Origin: Chrysomallon squamiferum
Lineage: Eukaryota > Mollusca > Gastropoda > Neomphalida > Peltospiridae
DNA length: 64,000 nt
NCBI GenBank assembly: GCA_012295275.1
Contig: CM022671.1
Location: forward strand, 24,613,822-24,677,821
Direction of reading: 5' to 3'
The first letter of the stretch is position 1; every line of letters starts with the position of its first letter. A model generated the notes under the pieces. That model did no database searches and was not told the origin of the DNA. It saw only the letters and a list, made by a program, of their open reading frames with translations. This document shows, piece by piece, positions 1 to 14,475 of the stretch. Both the position numbers and the translations under genes were made by a program.

Positions 1-3000
1 TATAGACTTTGAAACAGGCATATCTGTGTATATAAAAGTATCTGTGGCTACATTGGTTTATATATTGATTATATACATTATGTTGGGTATGTGCATGCAT
101 ATAATGTATTTGTATGCACTATGTATACGTGTGTGTATGCATATGTAAGTGTTGGGTGTGTGCATGCAAATTTCCATAAAAATATTTTGTGTTGGTGATT
201 CTGCATTTATTTTCAACCAAAATATCCAGAGCACACATCCATTTTTTCTATGAAAGTATTTACTGTCAGCATTTATCAGTGTTAGAAAGATATTACGGTA
301 GGTTTTGTTCAAACACTGTTGCAAAGCAAAACTTGCCGTCACAGTTCTGTAATGACACACACACACACATTTCAACATGTCAACACCTGAGCAGGTTCAT
401 GATGGTCATCACTGTAGAGTTGCCATACTCAGCACCTAATCTTTTAAATAACAATGAAACATCAGTGCTCGGGTAGGTAACCTGTGATTTAACAGAAAGA
501 CCACCCAGTCAATGAGAAAAAGATCTGAACAAAGATGTGGATGTAAAACTTGGCTGAAAAGAAACAAAATACACAGAACTGTTCGTCTGGTATCTAGTTT
601 GAAGAGGGAACATTTTGTTGTATTTATAACAAATTCTTCAATATCTTTTTGTACATCCACTGATCATCCATTCATTTGTTCATACATACATCCATCCATT
701 TATTCATCTGTTCATTCATCTATTCTTCCATCCTTCTGGTGTCTCCCTCTCTAATCATTCCTTTTTTTTTTCTTTTTTTTTAATCACATGTCAATCATTC
801 AGGTTTTCATCCATCCTTTCAAAAGTAATGTCATTTCATTTCTTCATGAACGTTCATCTGTCCATCCACAGACAATTCTATCTGTCCATCCATTCACCCA
901 TCCTAATTCTTTCTTCATCTGTATGTTTGACAATTTATGAATATAACAGTACACTGATAGAAAAAGAAAAAAAAGAAAAAGAAAAAATCCTCTTTTAGCA
1001 CAGCTATTTAACTAAAATAAATAAAAATGTTGATGGTATATTTTTCAAAGGATTAACTTCCATCAGCATGTGATCTCTCGACCAACAAAGCCACTGGACA
1101 TTGCAAACAATAAACTTTACCTAAAATGTTGACCTTCGCTATGACTGACCAGCTCATGTCCAGCTGTCATGTCTGACTTCTGTGACAGATGACCACTGAT
1201 GTGACAGGTACAGACATATGACAGTTAACCTGGAGGCAAGTTTTACCTTTAAAATCATCCAGTCTCTCTAATCTTGATTCAGATGGGAGTTAAAAGCTTT
1301 CAGTCTGCCTCATTAAAATTAATTCACATTTATTTCGTTTTTTTCCTATACCATATTTACCACCATTTGTACTAATGGTGCATGGTATGTGTTTTCATGT
1401 GTGTGTGTTAAATAAAATAAAAAAGATAGTGTATTAGATGAAAGAAGGTTATTTCTGTTTCTGGAAAGGGTGCAAATCATGTGTAATGCAAATCAGTGTG
1501 TATTCTGAACATCACGTTTGACACAATGTCACAGGATACCATTGTGTAGATTTATTTCCGTGTAGATTGCATATCACAGTGTATACTGAATATCCCTTGG
1601 TACACTCAGTATCACATACTTTATAGATCAAGTTTTGTACAGGCATTGTACACCAAGTTTAAAGTATCATCATTAAGTTGAAGGTAAACAGACAATGATC
1701 AACCACATATGGCTTAAAATACACAGTTTTCTTTCATCATTTTAAAATGGGGAATTTGAAGGTATAAAATCTGGAAGCCAAGTGTTGCCTATATGTCACA
1801 AGTATGATTAATTTTCACAAACATTCTTTCCCCTTTGTTCCAGACCCCAATGATTTGTTTATCAATGCCATTTTAGCTTTATGAGAAGGTTCACATAAAA
1901 AGACCCTTTCCTGCTAACCCCCCCCAAAAAAAAAAAAAAAATCTATTGAAGTAGAAAAAGCTGATTTATTTGTTCATTATACAAAATTCTGTACCTAATA
2001 ACCATTAATATTAAAATGTCTTGAGATGTCATTAAATATTCCTTCCTCCATTCACTCACTTAATTAATCTTGTTGTCTTGCCATAATCCATCATGTAATC
2101 CAAGTACTTCACATGCAGAACCTGTCATCTTTAATTACAGTCAAGTGGTGTGATTAACTGTCATGGTGACAATGTGGAACCTGCGACCACTGTCCCTTGG
2201 TCAATGCTTTACAAATGGACAGCATTAATTAATAATTATTCGGATGTTGTGGACTCTATTCCTGTCCCTGGCCCCTTGTTTCGTTGATGTGTTCTGGACA
2301 GCTGATAAAAACAGCTGGTAATTGATGGGATTATTGTGGCTGATGGAGCTTGTAATCAGACCCATTTGGTAGAGCCCACTGATCAATGCGAAGATCAGCA
2401 ATAAAAAGCTTGATGGATGGCCCCTGTTTGCTGTGGGAATGGTTAAATTGGTTTCCATGACATTTTTGCATTGACTGGGTTTTATAAATTGGTTTTTCAT
2501 AGGAAAAGATTGATAACATGTATTTACTACTTTTGAGTTTGCAACTATAAGATATACAATGTTTTATACAACTAGTGAATTGTGTTAGAGCCAGCAAAAA
2601 TTGTCCGTTTCCAGTTCAGTTTCTTAGATGAATATTTTATTTATATATATATATATTGTTTTTCCTGCCTCTGTTGTCACTAGTTGAAGCTCTGTGATTA
2701 GATAATTAGCACAAGGATCATAAGATCAGTTCTTGTCTTTGTGACAGTTGATTATTTCCTGTTCCAACAGATGCTTGAAGACTGTCTGCAATAAAATGCT
2801 TATAACAATCCCTATAAAAATTTTATGTTGAAATCTCAGAATATTTGTTGTTAATATTATTGTTATTTATTATCATGATAGTTATTATTATTATTTTTGT
2901 TATCATTTATTAATATTATTACTAGCTGGTACTGCTATTATTGTTAATATATCCTGGTAGTATTATTGTGTCTGTTGTTGTTGCTGTTTGTTATTATATG

Positions 3001-3984
3001 TGACAATAAATTCTGTATATTTTACAAGTTGGTACAGGTGAACAGACTAACACAAAGTGTGTATAGTGTTAGTTATGAGAAAACATGCTCTGAAAATATT
3101 TACCCTGCTACAAGGATCAGCATAAGAAATGTATTTCTGTAAGTTCTGATGAGATCCTGGTAAAGAGTGACGTACATGTTTACTATAGTTGTAGGAATAT
3201 CAGGTAGACTGATTTACACTTGTGTATATAACTCCTGCCAGCTCTTGTTTTCTTCATCTCAGTTCATGTTTCTGTCAGAAATGATGGCAATTGATGTTTT
3301 TATCATGTGTCGTGTTGAGATTTGCTTGTGTGAAAATAACAGCAAAAAGTTGTTATCAATAACAGGCTTAAAAAAATATGTGGCGTGAGACCAAACTTTT
3401 CGAGAAATAAAGAAAAAGTAAACTGTTAGTAGTTTTAAACATGAGTAAGACTCCGTCACTTCAGTCAGATTTTGTAGAGGAAGATTAAAGCTGCTTTGTT
3501 ATGCTGATTAAAATGACTTGTTACAGAAATATTTTTGGTATGCTAGTTATATTAATTAGTCTTATGATAATTATGGTTATTATCTAATGAGAAACAAATT
3601 CAACAGATAACATTTAGCTACGGTTATTATTATTATTCTTAATTCCTTTTATTTATTTAAACATAATCATATTCTGCAGTATGTTGTTTTAATTTAGCTT
3701 GTTTATAGAATAACTGTGTATAAAAACATTGACATTGGAATGATTTCTTGACTGAACTGGTTATCAGTTTTCTGGTTTAGAGTTAGATGCAGACCCAAAA
3801 CAACAAATCAGAATTAGGATCAAGTTAGAAGAATTTCTCTTCAAAGTTTTACAATTATAAGAACATTTTGGTTAATTTGATGTGTAAATTAATGTCACTA
3901 AAGTGAACAAATGCATAATTATTAGTTAAATAAATATATATTTGCATTTTTTTTCTGCAGTTTAATGATGATGATAGAGAAATA
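1..3984. other. non-coding AT-rich DNA
   Basis: I see no gene here. The longest open frames are short, biased by AT content and match nothing I recognise. A degenerate run of 4-base units of the CATC/CATT kind lies at about 645-900, and short A and T tracts are scattered. The stretch at about 2140-2480 is free of simple repeats and a little richer in G and C than its surroundings, but neither strand reads as a protein. CpG is very rare, as in the rest of the left half. Confidence 0.6.
645..900. repeat. degenerate CATC/CATT tetranucleotide repeat
   Basis: Repeated words of the form tccatccattcat are interspersed with T-rich sequence. It is an old, interrupted microsatellite. Confidence 0.7.
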
Positions 3985-3989
3985 CTCTG

Positions 3990-4152
3990 ATCATTTAACA
4001 TTGTCACAGACAGGACACCACCTACCACGGTCTTTGATAAACAAGCAAAGGGCACACAGTTGTAATGTGAAACAAGCCAGTGTATACACTGACTGATCTT
4101 GCAACCCGTTATGTTTATTAGGCCAGTAGTCTAACCACTGAACAACAGCGTT
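3990..4152 (-). mobile_element. relic of tRNA-headed mollusc SINE
   Basis: On the minus strand the piece begins with a tRNA-like head: an A-box-like word gttcagtggttagac near 4133-4147 and a B-box-like word gggttgcaagatc near 4097-4109. The plus strand at about 4008-4060 reads acaggacaccacctaccacgg, one diverged form of the CAGGATAG-ACATACCACGG segment of a SINE common in molluscs. Orientation is minus. It is too diverged to be a working tRNA gene. Family assignment is from memory of the consensus. Confidence 0.6.
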
Positions 4153-6419
4153 ATGGATTTAAAAAAACAAAACAAAAAACAATTCTTATTTTAGTAGAAT
4201 TCTGTTGGTGGAGCTGTGTTAGTGTTGTCAGAAATCTTTCACTGCTAGGACTATGGGTGATCTCTTTTCTTTTTCTTCTGCAGACAGGCAGAATTACTGC
4301 TGTTGTTTATTTCAGCCACTGATGTGTTTCTTCTTTGTTTTTCTCTCTTCAGTCTTCATCTCATCACTGGTCCTCTCATCCAGTTTACATAATGTGCACA
4401 GATGGCCATGGTAATGAATACAAATGGTTATGTTATGTGCATACTGTGGGAAAATGCACCACTAAATCTATTTGCAAAGTCAGATCAATTGCATGTTAAC
4501 CAGCAGTCTGAGAAAGGTTGAGACAAGCCTGTTATGGGTATAGACTATTACATCTTTGAACATTTTATTGACCCTTTTTGAGCAAAAGTTTTCAAAGGTC
4601 AAGGGAAGCCTGTTATGGGAATTGTAAACTTACAACAGCTATTACATCATTGAAGAATTTATTGGTCCTTGACAAGCAGAATATTTTATGTTTTGTCTTT
4701 CACTAACACTATTGTAAATTATGTTCATTTTGACAGCTTCTGTTAGGAGAATAATTCTTTGAAACAGCTGAATACATTACCAGGGCCAAATTAATGGTTT
4801 CTTCTTCAAAATTCCTTCTTGCTTGCTCCATCTGTAAGTAGGGCAAGCAATGAGATTTATGTAGACCATGTTGTGTCTGGCATTTTGCCAGGTGCTTTTG
4901 TTTTTTGTTGGTCTGTGGGAATGGTTTGTGAATTAATCTGGTGGTGTACAAACAACTCTGAAGATAGGGTTTCAGAACTCTGGGGGAATTTTTTTTTTTT
5001 TTCTGGTGAGAGGCATCAGTCATTCATGAACATTTCTTCAACTTTCTACACCTGGTCAGGAAAAAGATAACCTCCTTTTTTTGAAGAAAAAGAAACAGAA
5101 AGATGTAGAAGATAAATTATACATCAATAACTCTTATTGGAGTTTGTTTGGAATATAAACTGCAAACTAGCAGTAGCCTGCTTAATTATCAGTGTGAAAT
5201 GAAGTTGATGTTTAGAAGAGATAAAATAAAACATAGCACATTCCACCATTTGTCTGTGGAGAGGAATTTCAAACCAGATGTAATCAAAGTCAGTGCTACA
5301 GTTGAGAAAATCATCATATTAAAACCAGATAAAATAAACACTCTCACCGAAAAGCCTTATTGACATGTGCAGTCAAAATAACACACTGCAGTATGAATGG
5401 TAAACTTAAACAGAAGCCACAACATGAAATACAAAACCTTAAATCTGATAGCATGCAGGTTTAATGGAAAATAATTTAGGATATGAAAAAAAAAAAAAAA
5501 AATTAACTTTACATTTTAAGCTTGCTAGTGTGTGTGTGGTGCAAATGGATTTGAGTATTTCCAGTCACACAGCAGGGAGTCCCCCTCCCAGGGTGGTTGC
5601 CAGTTTTGTGAGCGACCCCTGTCAGTGGAGTGATAATTGGTGGATAATGACAAAATTACGGTGCCAGACAAAGAGAAGAATAGGTCACTTGAGAAGGCTG
5701 TGGTTAGCCAATCATTTCTCCGTAAAAATGAAGACAAATACTTGTGATTGCTATTAACTGTTTCAAAATTACAGCACTTATAAGTAATTAAGTTACTGTA
5801 GTGAAGTTAATAACACTCATTTTGCCAACCATTTAAGTGATGAATTTCCTTATCTTGCAGTTTATATTTTGAATTCTTTTAAATTGGTTTTTTAAATGGA
5901 TTAAGTAAATTTTAGGATCATTATTTCATAAGTTAAAATGCGTTATTATATATATATTGTTATATAATATTTCAGTAATTGTGCTTTTCTGTGAAACATT
6001 TATGTCTTTTGCTACACAACAGCAATTTTAAGTGACATGCAGGGAATTTCAAACTGATTTTAATTAAATTTCGTGTGTTTTTGAAAATGTGTTTGAGCAT
6101 CCCTGAGAAGAATTGATTCTTGGTCTTGTTGCATGCGAAACAGGTCGAAAGCTGCAGTAAAAACATGTTTCACTTATACCTTTTCAAACACGCTTCAGAA
6201 ACAAAATAAACAAGCAAGAAATGAGAGAATTTTTTCTCATGTCTTTATGAGATAATAGAGAATAGCAATTTTGTTTTTGTCAGTGTACCTCCAGGTAACT
6301 TTCAGTCTGTCAAAAAGCCCAGTGCAAACAGCCATTTCCTATTGAGTGTTTTTTAACAGCAAGCTGTCACAGATCCACTGATGTTTCAGTTGAGCCAGAC
6401 TGGCTTTGAGTGAAAATTT
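4153..6419. other. non-coding DNA, no feature seen
   Basis: Only A or T tracts and short AT-biased open frames are present. The open frames at about 4819-5070 and 5464-5757 show no domain, no conserved motif and no convincing splice frame. Confidence 0.55.
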
Positions 6420-6790
6420 AATATCTTTTTAACACATTAGAAAAGAGATCGATTATATAATTCTATTTCAGTAATGCTTGGAAATTAAATTTGATGAACA
6501 TGCAAGCCAGATGTGAAATAAACGATTTTTGATAATGATCAGTGGTGAAATAATTTCTTTCTAGTAGAAATTAGCTGTGAAATTAACTCTTTTTTATGTT
6601 AGAAATTAAATGCAAAATTAATGTTTTTTTTAAATAAATTTTCTTTTCATTGTAAATTAGCTGTAAAATTCTTCCTGACAGATCAGTTGTGAAAGTAACT
6701 TTATTGTAATGATCATTTCTGAAATAAAATGTCCTAAAAAAGATGAATGATCAAATTAATTCTTAAGCAGAAATGGTAGATCTATATTTG
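6420..6790. repeat. degenerate tandem array, about 50-60 bp unit
   Basis: A loose unit of the form gaaattagctgtgaaattaa followed by a T-rich stretch recurs about six times with many changes. It is an old AT-rich minisatellite. Confidence 0.5.
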
Positions 6791-9461
6791 AAATTATGTT
6801 TTCACAAATTTTTTTTTATATTTTAAATATTCCTTTAAAAAAAAAAAAGTAGAATTACAATTATATTTTTTTTAACAATATTCAGATATTTTTTTCTTTG
6901 TCATGCAGCAGGAGAAACTGATATTTTTCTATGATTGCATCAAAAAAGTTCTAAAATCTAACCTACACTGTTAGACACAAGTAGATTATGTTTTAGATTA
7001 ATACCTCGGGAAAAGCCATTTTGCACCTATAAAATGAACATTAAGAAGACATAAAGAAAATAACAAGTGAGATGATATTGCTAAGATCCTTTAGAGTTTT
7101 GTAAGTGTTGATCATTAAAAACTGTGCAGAAACATTTATGGTGAATTTCCAAAGAAATGTACTTTTTACACCTGGTTGTTTTCTGTTGTATTTCATTCCT
7201 CCTATAATAAAATAATATGAGATGTCCTGTGTATTCTCCATCAGCATTATTTATTTACATAAATGCATGTTGGATGCATCTTTAAGTCTAACATTAGTTT
7301 GACATTAGGTCTGCACTGATTTATAATGCACAAATTAAAAAAGACCCCAGAAAGCCAACAAGTATATAAGGAATAATTGTTAATTCATAACTATTTGATT
7401 TTCTGACTGCCTTCTTTGCTCCAATTATAGGAAAAATGTACACTGTTTATATCAAAACAGTAATAAATATCAAAACAATATTTAAGGTTTTTCTACCAGC
7501 ATTACATCTGTCTATAAACAGGGCTAATAACTGAGCACTTTATAATCTTGATTTTGTCTAAATGGTTACTGATTTGTAAATGTTTAGGAAAGAATAAAGG
7601 AAATGACTTGTATTGAAACTGAACTGCAGAAATATTATTTATTCCAAAATGTTTACAAGGCTTTGTTTTCTGTATGGTAATTTCCTTCAATAGCAGAAGG
7701 AGTCCAACATTGTTTGATGTTGGCTTTATCTGTCAGTCTGGTCTGATTTAAACTTGATGTTATCAGATTTGTAAGGACACTTGTAGTTGTTTATTCACTC
7801 ATTGTTCTGCAATAAACCTGATCCTGGCTACAATGGGTTTGTTGGTCAGAATGTTACAATGATTCTGCATGTAGCCTGGAAGCCATTTCCAAACACAAAG
7901 AAGCACTTCAGGTTTAACAAATCAAGCTTTAGGTAAGGTATAACTTCCAACAGTCAAGCCTGCCCTTCCTGGGCATGGCTTGTGTTGCTGTAGCCTGATG
8001 TATCTGTGATGGCAATGCAGTATTCATTCTTTGAGATAGATCATAAATCTGTACAGAACACATCTTAATAGAGTTATATTCATTGTACTCTTCTTCTTTT
8101 TCTTCTTCTTCTTATTATTATTAAAACTTATTCTAGATAGCAGGCAATGTTTTGTCATTTTTTGTGTTGCACTATTGATGTTAGCCATTTGTTTGTCTTG
8201 ATCACATTCACACAAGCCAGCCAATGCATTCCTTGTATGCTGAACAGATTATTGTGGAACTTCAGGATAACAGATCAAACATGTTATAGTTATTAAAAAA
8301 AATGTGTGCTCATGATAATTAGAGTTTTACTCAGAATTACGCATTGATTTTTCTTTCTGTCATTTCTCTTTTTTTATTTTCCAAAGTGATATTTTTATGT
8401 TTAGGAAATAATTGTATTATCAAACTAAATATTATTTTTCTTTTCTTTATTACAAAAGAATTATTCTGAAGACAATAGCCAGAAATAAAGATTTTGTTTC
8501 TTTCCCCTTCTCTTTCTCTCATCCTGGTAGGTAATCATTTTTTCCCTGTTAGTGTGTATCATAATTAGTTTCTACAGGATGAAACAAATAGCTTGTCATA
8601 TTTGCCTGTCTCAATCAGGAATTTTTGCCAACTGGAGCTACTATCATTAACAACTTTTTGTCTTGGCAAATTGACATTTGGCAGCAAGCTATGCACTCAT
8701 TTTGTGATCCAGCTTTGCCAGAAGCCATTGTTAGAAACTTTTTTTTTCTTTCTTTCTTTTTTTTTCTTCTTTTTGATACCTGATCTAGTGGTTCAGCTGC
8801 AGACAATGCAGCTGATAACCTTCTGCACATATATGAGATGTTGTTATGTTTTCTGAGGGTTCTTTTGTTTTTATGACCAGTGGTTTATGGTTGTATTGTT
8901 AACAGATGAGTCTTGAAGACAGGCTGGAATGCTTGAATATCTAATCAAGAGAAGTGTTGGGCTCAGTGTTAGAGATAATTATTTTATTAAAAATGTTTAT
9001 TCTTTGAAGTGATGACAAGCAGGGCTGTGTTTGACAATTTGATAAAGATGTAATAACGCTGGTGTTATGGTTAAGGAAAAATAACTATTTAAAATGATAA
9101 TACACAGATGCTGTGGCTATTGTTGGAAATAAAATGAAAAATGTAATATAACAGATCAGTGAAAAATAAAACAGCAGCATAAAATGAAATATTACCAAAA
9201 TGAATGAGATAGAATATAAATAGAAATAATTTTAATAGTGCCTGGGAATTAGCATCCCTGGCTTTTTTTTTTTTTTAAATGTAAAAACATTAAATTCATG
9301 GTAAAATGTCAATATTTTGAAGCATTGTATAAACATTAATTTATTTTTAACCATATGAATACTGTATTATGTATTTAATTTTCAACAAAAAAAAAAAAAG
9401 ATTTTTTTTAAAACGTGTTTTTTGAAATTGTACCATTTATCTTCACCAAAATGTATCAAGT

Positions 9462-9501
<40 letters not shown>

Positions 9502-12402
9502 TGCTGGTTCATCTGTGATGACCATGACTGGTCTGTATGATTATTACAGACTGACAGGTCTGTAGTTATGTTAGCACTCTATGAAGCAATGATCTCTTAG
9601 CCTGCTAACAAGTCAACTGTAAGTAGATTTGACTTTTGTCAACAGGTGTGAAATAATGTCAGGACCTGTGATCCTGGGTTCAGATGGTATTTCTGTTTTC
9701 TACCTATCTTCTTCTACACATGACGACACATGTCAGTACCAGGCCTGTAACGAGAGAGACCAGTCACGACATTATCTGTACTCACCTGGAAAACTGCAAC
9801 ACGTAAAGTGACATAAAGAGTTTATACTATGAGAAAGGTGAAGACTTAATCATATACATTTATTTAATGTTTTACCTACAGTTGCTCACCCGTGATGTCA
9901 TTCTGCTGTAAACATTCTCAGACAAACTACAGAAAACACGCAAACTCACCAGTTTTAAGTTTCATTTGAAATCTTCTTGTTGACTGTTTTTATTAATTTT
10001 TCGAAAAGTACTTTACTAGTGGTATATTAAATTACATTTGTTGTTAGGACATAACTGGTATTTCTTTCGGTTTGTTTTGGTTTGTTTATATTATATTAAA
10101 GCATTTTAGCTGGGAACTGTCATTGAGAATTCAGAGTTCAGTGTACATGTAGTAGATATTTTGGCACTGTTGATGAGATTGTTATTACTATAGCTGATAA
10201 CATGACTGTATTTTATATTGGCACTGCTGTGATGATGATGTTGGCAGTGGAAAAATACTGTTCAAAAGAATGTTCACTGAATGACTTGTTTCAATAACAG
10301 TAAAGTACAGATTTTAGAAATGGTTAATTTCCATCTTTATCAAGAAAAGCAAACTGGTTGCATTTAATTCATAAATTAAATTTCCAGTTACCAGCATGAT
10401 GTTTTTGTTAGTACATATCAATAGGCACATAGTTATTAACATTCAAATACTGATCTCTGTTTGACACTTTTTAATTTTTATGTGTTCTAATGTATTGTCA
10501 AACATTCATTTATTCATGCAATATGATATCTATATTTTACTCGTGAAATATCACAAATTTGAATGGGCTGAATTGGGTAATAATTATGGGTTCTGCTCAA
10601 GAAAAGCAGCTTTTGTAAAATTTATTACTTTAGATTCAGCGCAACATTAAAAATCCTGAAAAGGAAGGTCAAACTTTATTTATAATGTCTCCTAATAATT
10701 TGCAATATAGCTTAATCTCATTTTGCGAATATTGTCCTCCAGACACACTCGCATGCTTGGCTTCTTCTTTTTAAAACATCTCTGTGGTTGCACTTTTATC
10801 ACTGCATTGTTAAGATACATTTCACTCTTCATATCCCTTTTGACTCTGCTATGAAAATGTAAATCCTTTATGAATGGGCATCAGTGGGATGATTGGGAAA
10901 CTAAAGGTCTTTTTGTAGTGCTTTGCGAGATAGGGTGCAAGTATACAAATAACAATTTTGTAGACCACCAAAGCAGACAGTTCATTCATATATTTCTGTA
11001 TATATTATATGTATACAACTTGTTGTTGGGAAGACAGGAAATAAAACAAATTATTTCAAAGTGAATAAAATTTGCTTATACTTTATATGTTACTTGATGA
11101 GCAGCATTTTTGCAAAAAACTAATTTAATTTTTTTTAATTTTAGTTTTAATTTTAATCAAGAATTGTATTTTCAAAGGTCAATTTTCTTTTTGATTTAAT
11201 AATAATTATCGTATGTTATCTGACTCATAATAGATAAACACTGAGATAATTTCTGCAGCTGTTCAAAAACCCCAAATGGCTCCCTGCATTTTAGTCATTA
11301 AGAATTTCATCATAATAGCCTGTGTCTCCCTATTCACATCATTACAGATCACATATCACAAATAACTGTATTTTCCAAGCAGAAGACTTCTATTTGGAAA
11401 CATTTTGGCTCCATGTCTATTTGATGTTGATAATTGTAAAATAAATCCACATGGGTGGGTCTTTAATAGGTCTGGTCTCATTTCTGTTATTGCTGTAACC
11501 ACTGGATCAAAGGAAATAGTATTTACTGATGGAAAATACACGTACAGTATTATTTAATGCCAAATGGTAAATGTTCACAGTATTTGTTGTAATGGACTGT
11601 TAATATTAAATCTAGTTTGGTAGGAGTAGACATTACTGTGTAGGAGTGGACCATTTGTTATAAGAAGAGAGATTGTTTGGTAGAAAAAAAATGTATGTGC
11701 AGAAAAAAGCAGGTCTTATGAGTATGAATAGACTGTTTGATAAGAGCAATTCAAGTCTGTAAGACAGAAACTGGTTCTTAAAATTTATTTTGTTGAGAAA
11801 GGGTTGAAATTTTGGTGAAATGTTTAATATTTTAATTTTTTTTTTCTCATATTTCACTTTATTCTTGCCTTCTCTGACTGGTGCTGTTGTATAATATTAC
11901 AAACAATTACTTCCTTCTCTTACTACAGACTGATTCATTTCAAATTTTCTAATCATGTCTTATTTATTCTGCTGCATTCCTTCCACCTTGTATTATGTCA
12001 AGCACTGCAATGTCAATATGTATATTTACTCAACTGACCCAGTGCCTTTCAGCTGTTGACCCAAATTATATCTCTACACTTTGTATACATATGATTTGTC
12101 TTATCTTTGTCATGTTAGGCAGTTTCTTGGGTGTCACTGGGTGAGATAAACTGCAGACATAGCATTATTTTTGTTAAATGTCTGTAAATATAATCTTATA
12201 TGTATATTTTATCTCGATCCAATCTATGAAATAAAACCGTACTGTGCATTCTGTTATGTAACTATGATCATCCAACCTGGTAAATGATTCTTTCTGCATC
12301 TTCGGGATTGAACAATTGCATTTACTGATGTATTTAATACTGTATCTTCAAATCTTTTACGGAGAATTAGTTTGGTATAAGATTTCCACATTTTTTTAAC
12401 TG
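6791..12402. other. non-coding DNA, no gene seen
   Basis: AT-rich unique sequence with homopolymer tracts, the longest an A tract at about 9466-9497. An open frame at 9629-9811 is not supported by any motif. No exon of either gene found elsewhere in the window was recognised here. Confidence 0.5.
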
Positions 12403-12570
12403 AGGCATGGCTATAGTTCAGTGGTTAGATCATAGGTCTAAAGCATGACAGGTATTATGACCACAGAACCTATTTCCTTTCCAAGCCAGTGATCTGTGAC
12501 ATGTTTTTAAAGGTTGTGGTATGTGCATTCCTATCTATGGAGGTTTAAGATCAAATACTGCCAGTTGAAA
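12403..12570 (+). mobile_element. relic of tRNA-headed mollusc SINE
   Basis: It begins with the A-box-like word tagttcagtggttagatc at about 12414-12431. About 90 bases later comes aaggttgtggtatgtgcatt, which matches the body segment GGCCGTGGTATGTGCT of the common mollusc SINE, in the same orientation. It is diverged and 3' truncated. Confidence 0.65.
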
Positions 12571-12585
12571 AAATAACCTTTGTAT

Positions 12586-12830
12586 TCTATCACTATATGT
12601 AATAACCAGTGTGCACTATAACAGTATATAATAACTAGTATGTTCTATCACAGTATGTAATAACTAGTATGTACTATCATTATAATGTAATAACCAGTAT
12701 ATACTATCACTATATGTAATAACCACTATATGTATTAACTATCTGTGTAGGCCTATACAACAACCATGACATATTATCACTATATGCAGTAACCAGTGTA
12801 CACTTTAACTATATAAAGTAACCGGGATGT
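12586..12830. repeat. degenerate tandem array, about 35 bp unit
   Basis: Units of the form actatcactatatgtaata-accagt recur about seven times with substitutions and small indels. It directly follows the SINE relic. Confidence 0.7.
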
Positions 12831-14085
12831 ACTGAATGTAGTTAAAAAACAGACATCAAGCAGACAGGTTTTTATTTTAGTGTATGTTAAAAGAGCAGTG
12901 CACTATAGAGTAAACATGTCATGATAGCACTTTGAAACTTAAACACACTGTTTACACACAGAACTGGGTTTATATTTAAAGAGGGGGAAGGGTCATGTTG
13001 CCTGAATTAGATTATCATTCACAGTTGCCATAACGATTTTGTTGATACATCTCAGCATAGTTAGTGTACTTGTAATAACTTTTTTCTGTCATTTTATCTT
13101 AATTTTTACTTTATGCTTTTTAAAAAAAAAAAAAAAAAATTATACATATATATAAACACTTATGGTAGCAGAAATGTAAATTAAGATTTTTGTGTGAGAA
13201 AGTTAATCTGATAAAACACATATGTTATATGACTTCTGCAGTTAAGAAAATAATAACTGCAAAAAAAAAAAAAATAATAATAATAAAAAAAAATATCCTA
13301 TAATACCCAGTAATCATTTTAAAACATTTTTCTTGGCAGTTTCAAATTTACCTGTAATTCAACTTTAAAAAAATAACTTTAAAAAAATAAAATAAAATAA
13401 ATGAAAAACAAACAAACAAATAATCAAAAAAATATAACCAGAAACAAAGTAAAAACAAACTATAAAATAAATGCTCCTATCTAAATTTTCTGTTTTTGTG
13501 TGTGTTTTGGTTTGTTTTCATACAAACACACACAATCTACATTTCTGGCTATTAATTAATGCCATTTTGTGTTTTCCTGAACTGATTCCTACAAATGCTA
13601 TTCACCTGACAACTAACATCCAGTAGCTGGTAAACAAACATTCTTCTTCACTAATTCCTTGTCTTTCTTTTCTCTGTGCAAGTTTAATTTAGTTAGTAAT
13701 AATATAATTCACCTAACACAGGTGTTGTCCAGGTGCACCTTTATGCTTCGGTTCAGTTGAGTTTCAGGTATGGTTGAGAAATATTTCGAGAAATAATCTG
13801 ATGTCAGGAGGAGGATATGGCTGCCAGGTGAAATGATGTGCTGTGTAATGGATATTTAACACAACTAGAATGAGCACAACTTACCACTGGCAGATACACA
13901 GATACAAATTTCAGCGTGATGATTAAAATGTACACTTAATCCCCTCTCTCACAGGTTTTTTTTTTTTTTTTTTTTTTTCACCAAATTTATCCCCCTTCCC
14001 ATAAAATGTCTTAACTTAATTCTGCAGAAAAAGGCACTCATTTGGGGCATTTTTTTGTTAATCAAATTTTTTTTCATAAGTATCC
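12831..14085. other. low-complexity AT-rich DNA
   Basis: Long A tracts at about 13121-13140 and 13260-13295, an A/T-only stretch to 13470 and a T tract at about 13957-13978. No coding signal was seen. Confidence 0.6.
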
Positions 14086-14475
14086 TTAAAAATCAAATAA
14101 TTATTTTATTAAAGGCATAAGTCATTATGGTTTTGTGATTTTAATGAAGGCATTATCCATTATGTTTTTCACCTGATAATAAAGTTATTCTCCATTGTAA
14201 TTTTCATCTTATAATAAAGGCTTACATCATTATTGTTTGGATCTTGGAAAACGGTTATAAGTGATTCGGGTTTTCATTTGATTATAAAGGCATAACTCAT
14301 TATGATTTTAATCCTGAAATAAAAGCATAAATCATTGTGATTTTGATCTTATAACAAAGGAATAAACAATTACAATTTTGATCTTAAAATAAAAGCATAA
14401 GCCATTATGGGTCTGATCTAATATTAAAACATAATACACAAGTGATTCTGGTTTTTATCTGATGGTAAAGGCATA
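14086..14475. repeat. degenerate tandem array, about 40-45 bp unit
   Basis: A unit close to ataaaggcataa-tcattatg followed by gttttgatctt recurs about nine times. Identity between units is moderate, so the array is old. Confidence 0.75.

Noticed and set aside
2225-2597. Two overlapping minus-strand frames of about 90 codons
   Set aside because: No recognisable domain and AT-biased composition; the frames overlap each other without preference.
4090-4152. Possible tRNA gene on the minus strand
   Set aside because: A and B box-like words are present but the stems do not pair well and SINE body sequence is attached.
9880-9960. Acceptor-like site followed by a Cys-containing frame (..SFCCKHS..)
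   Set aside because: Too few Cys, no donor in phase and no match to the SMB pattern.
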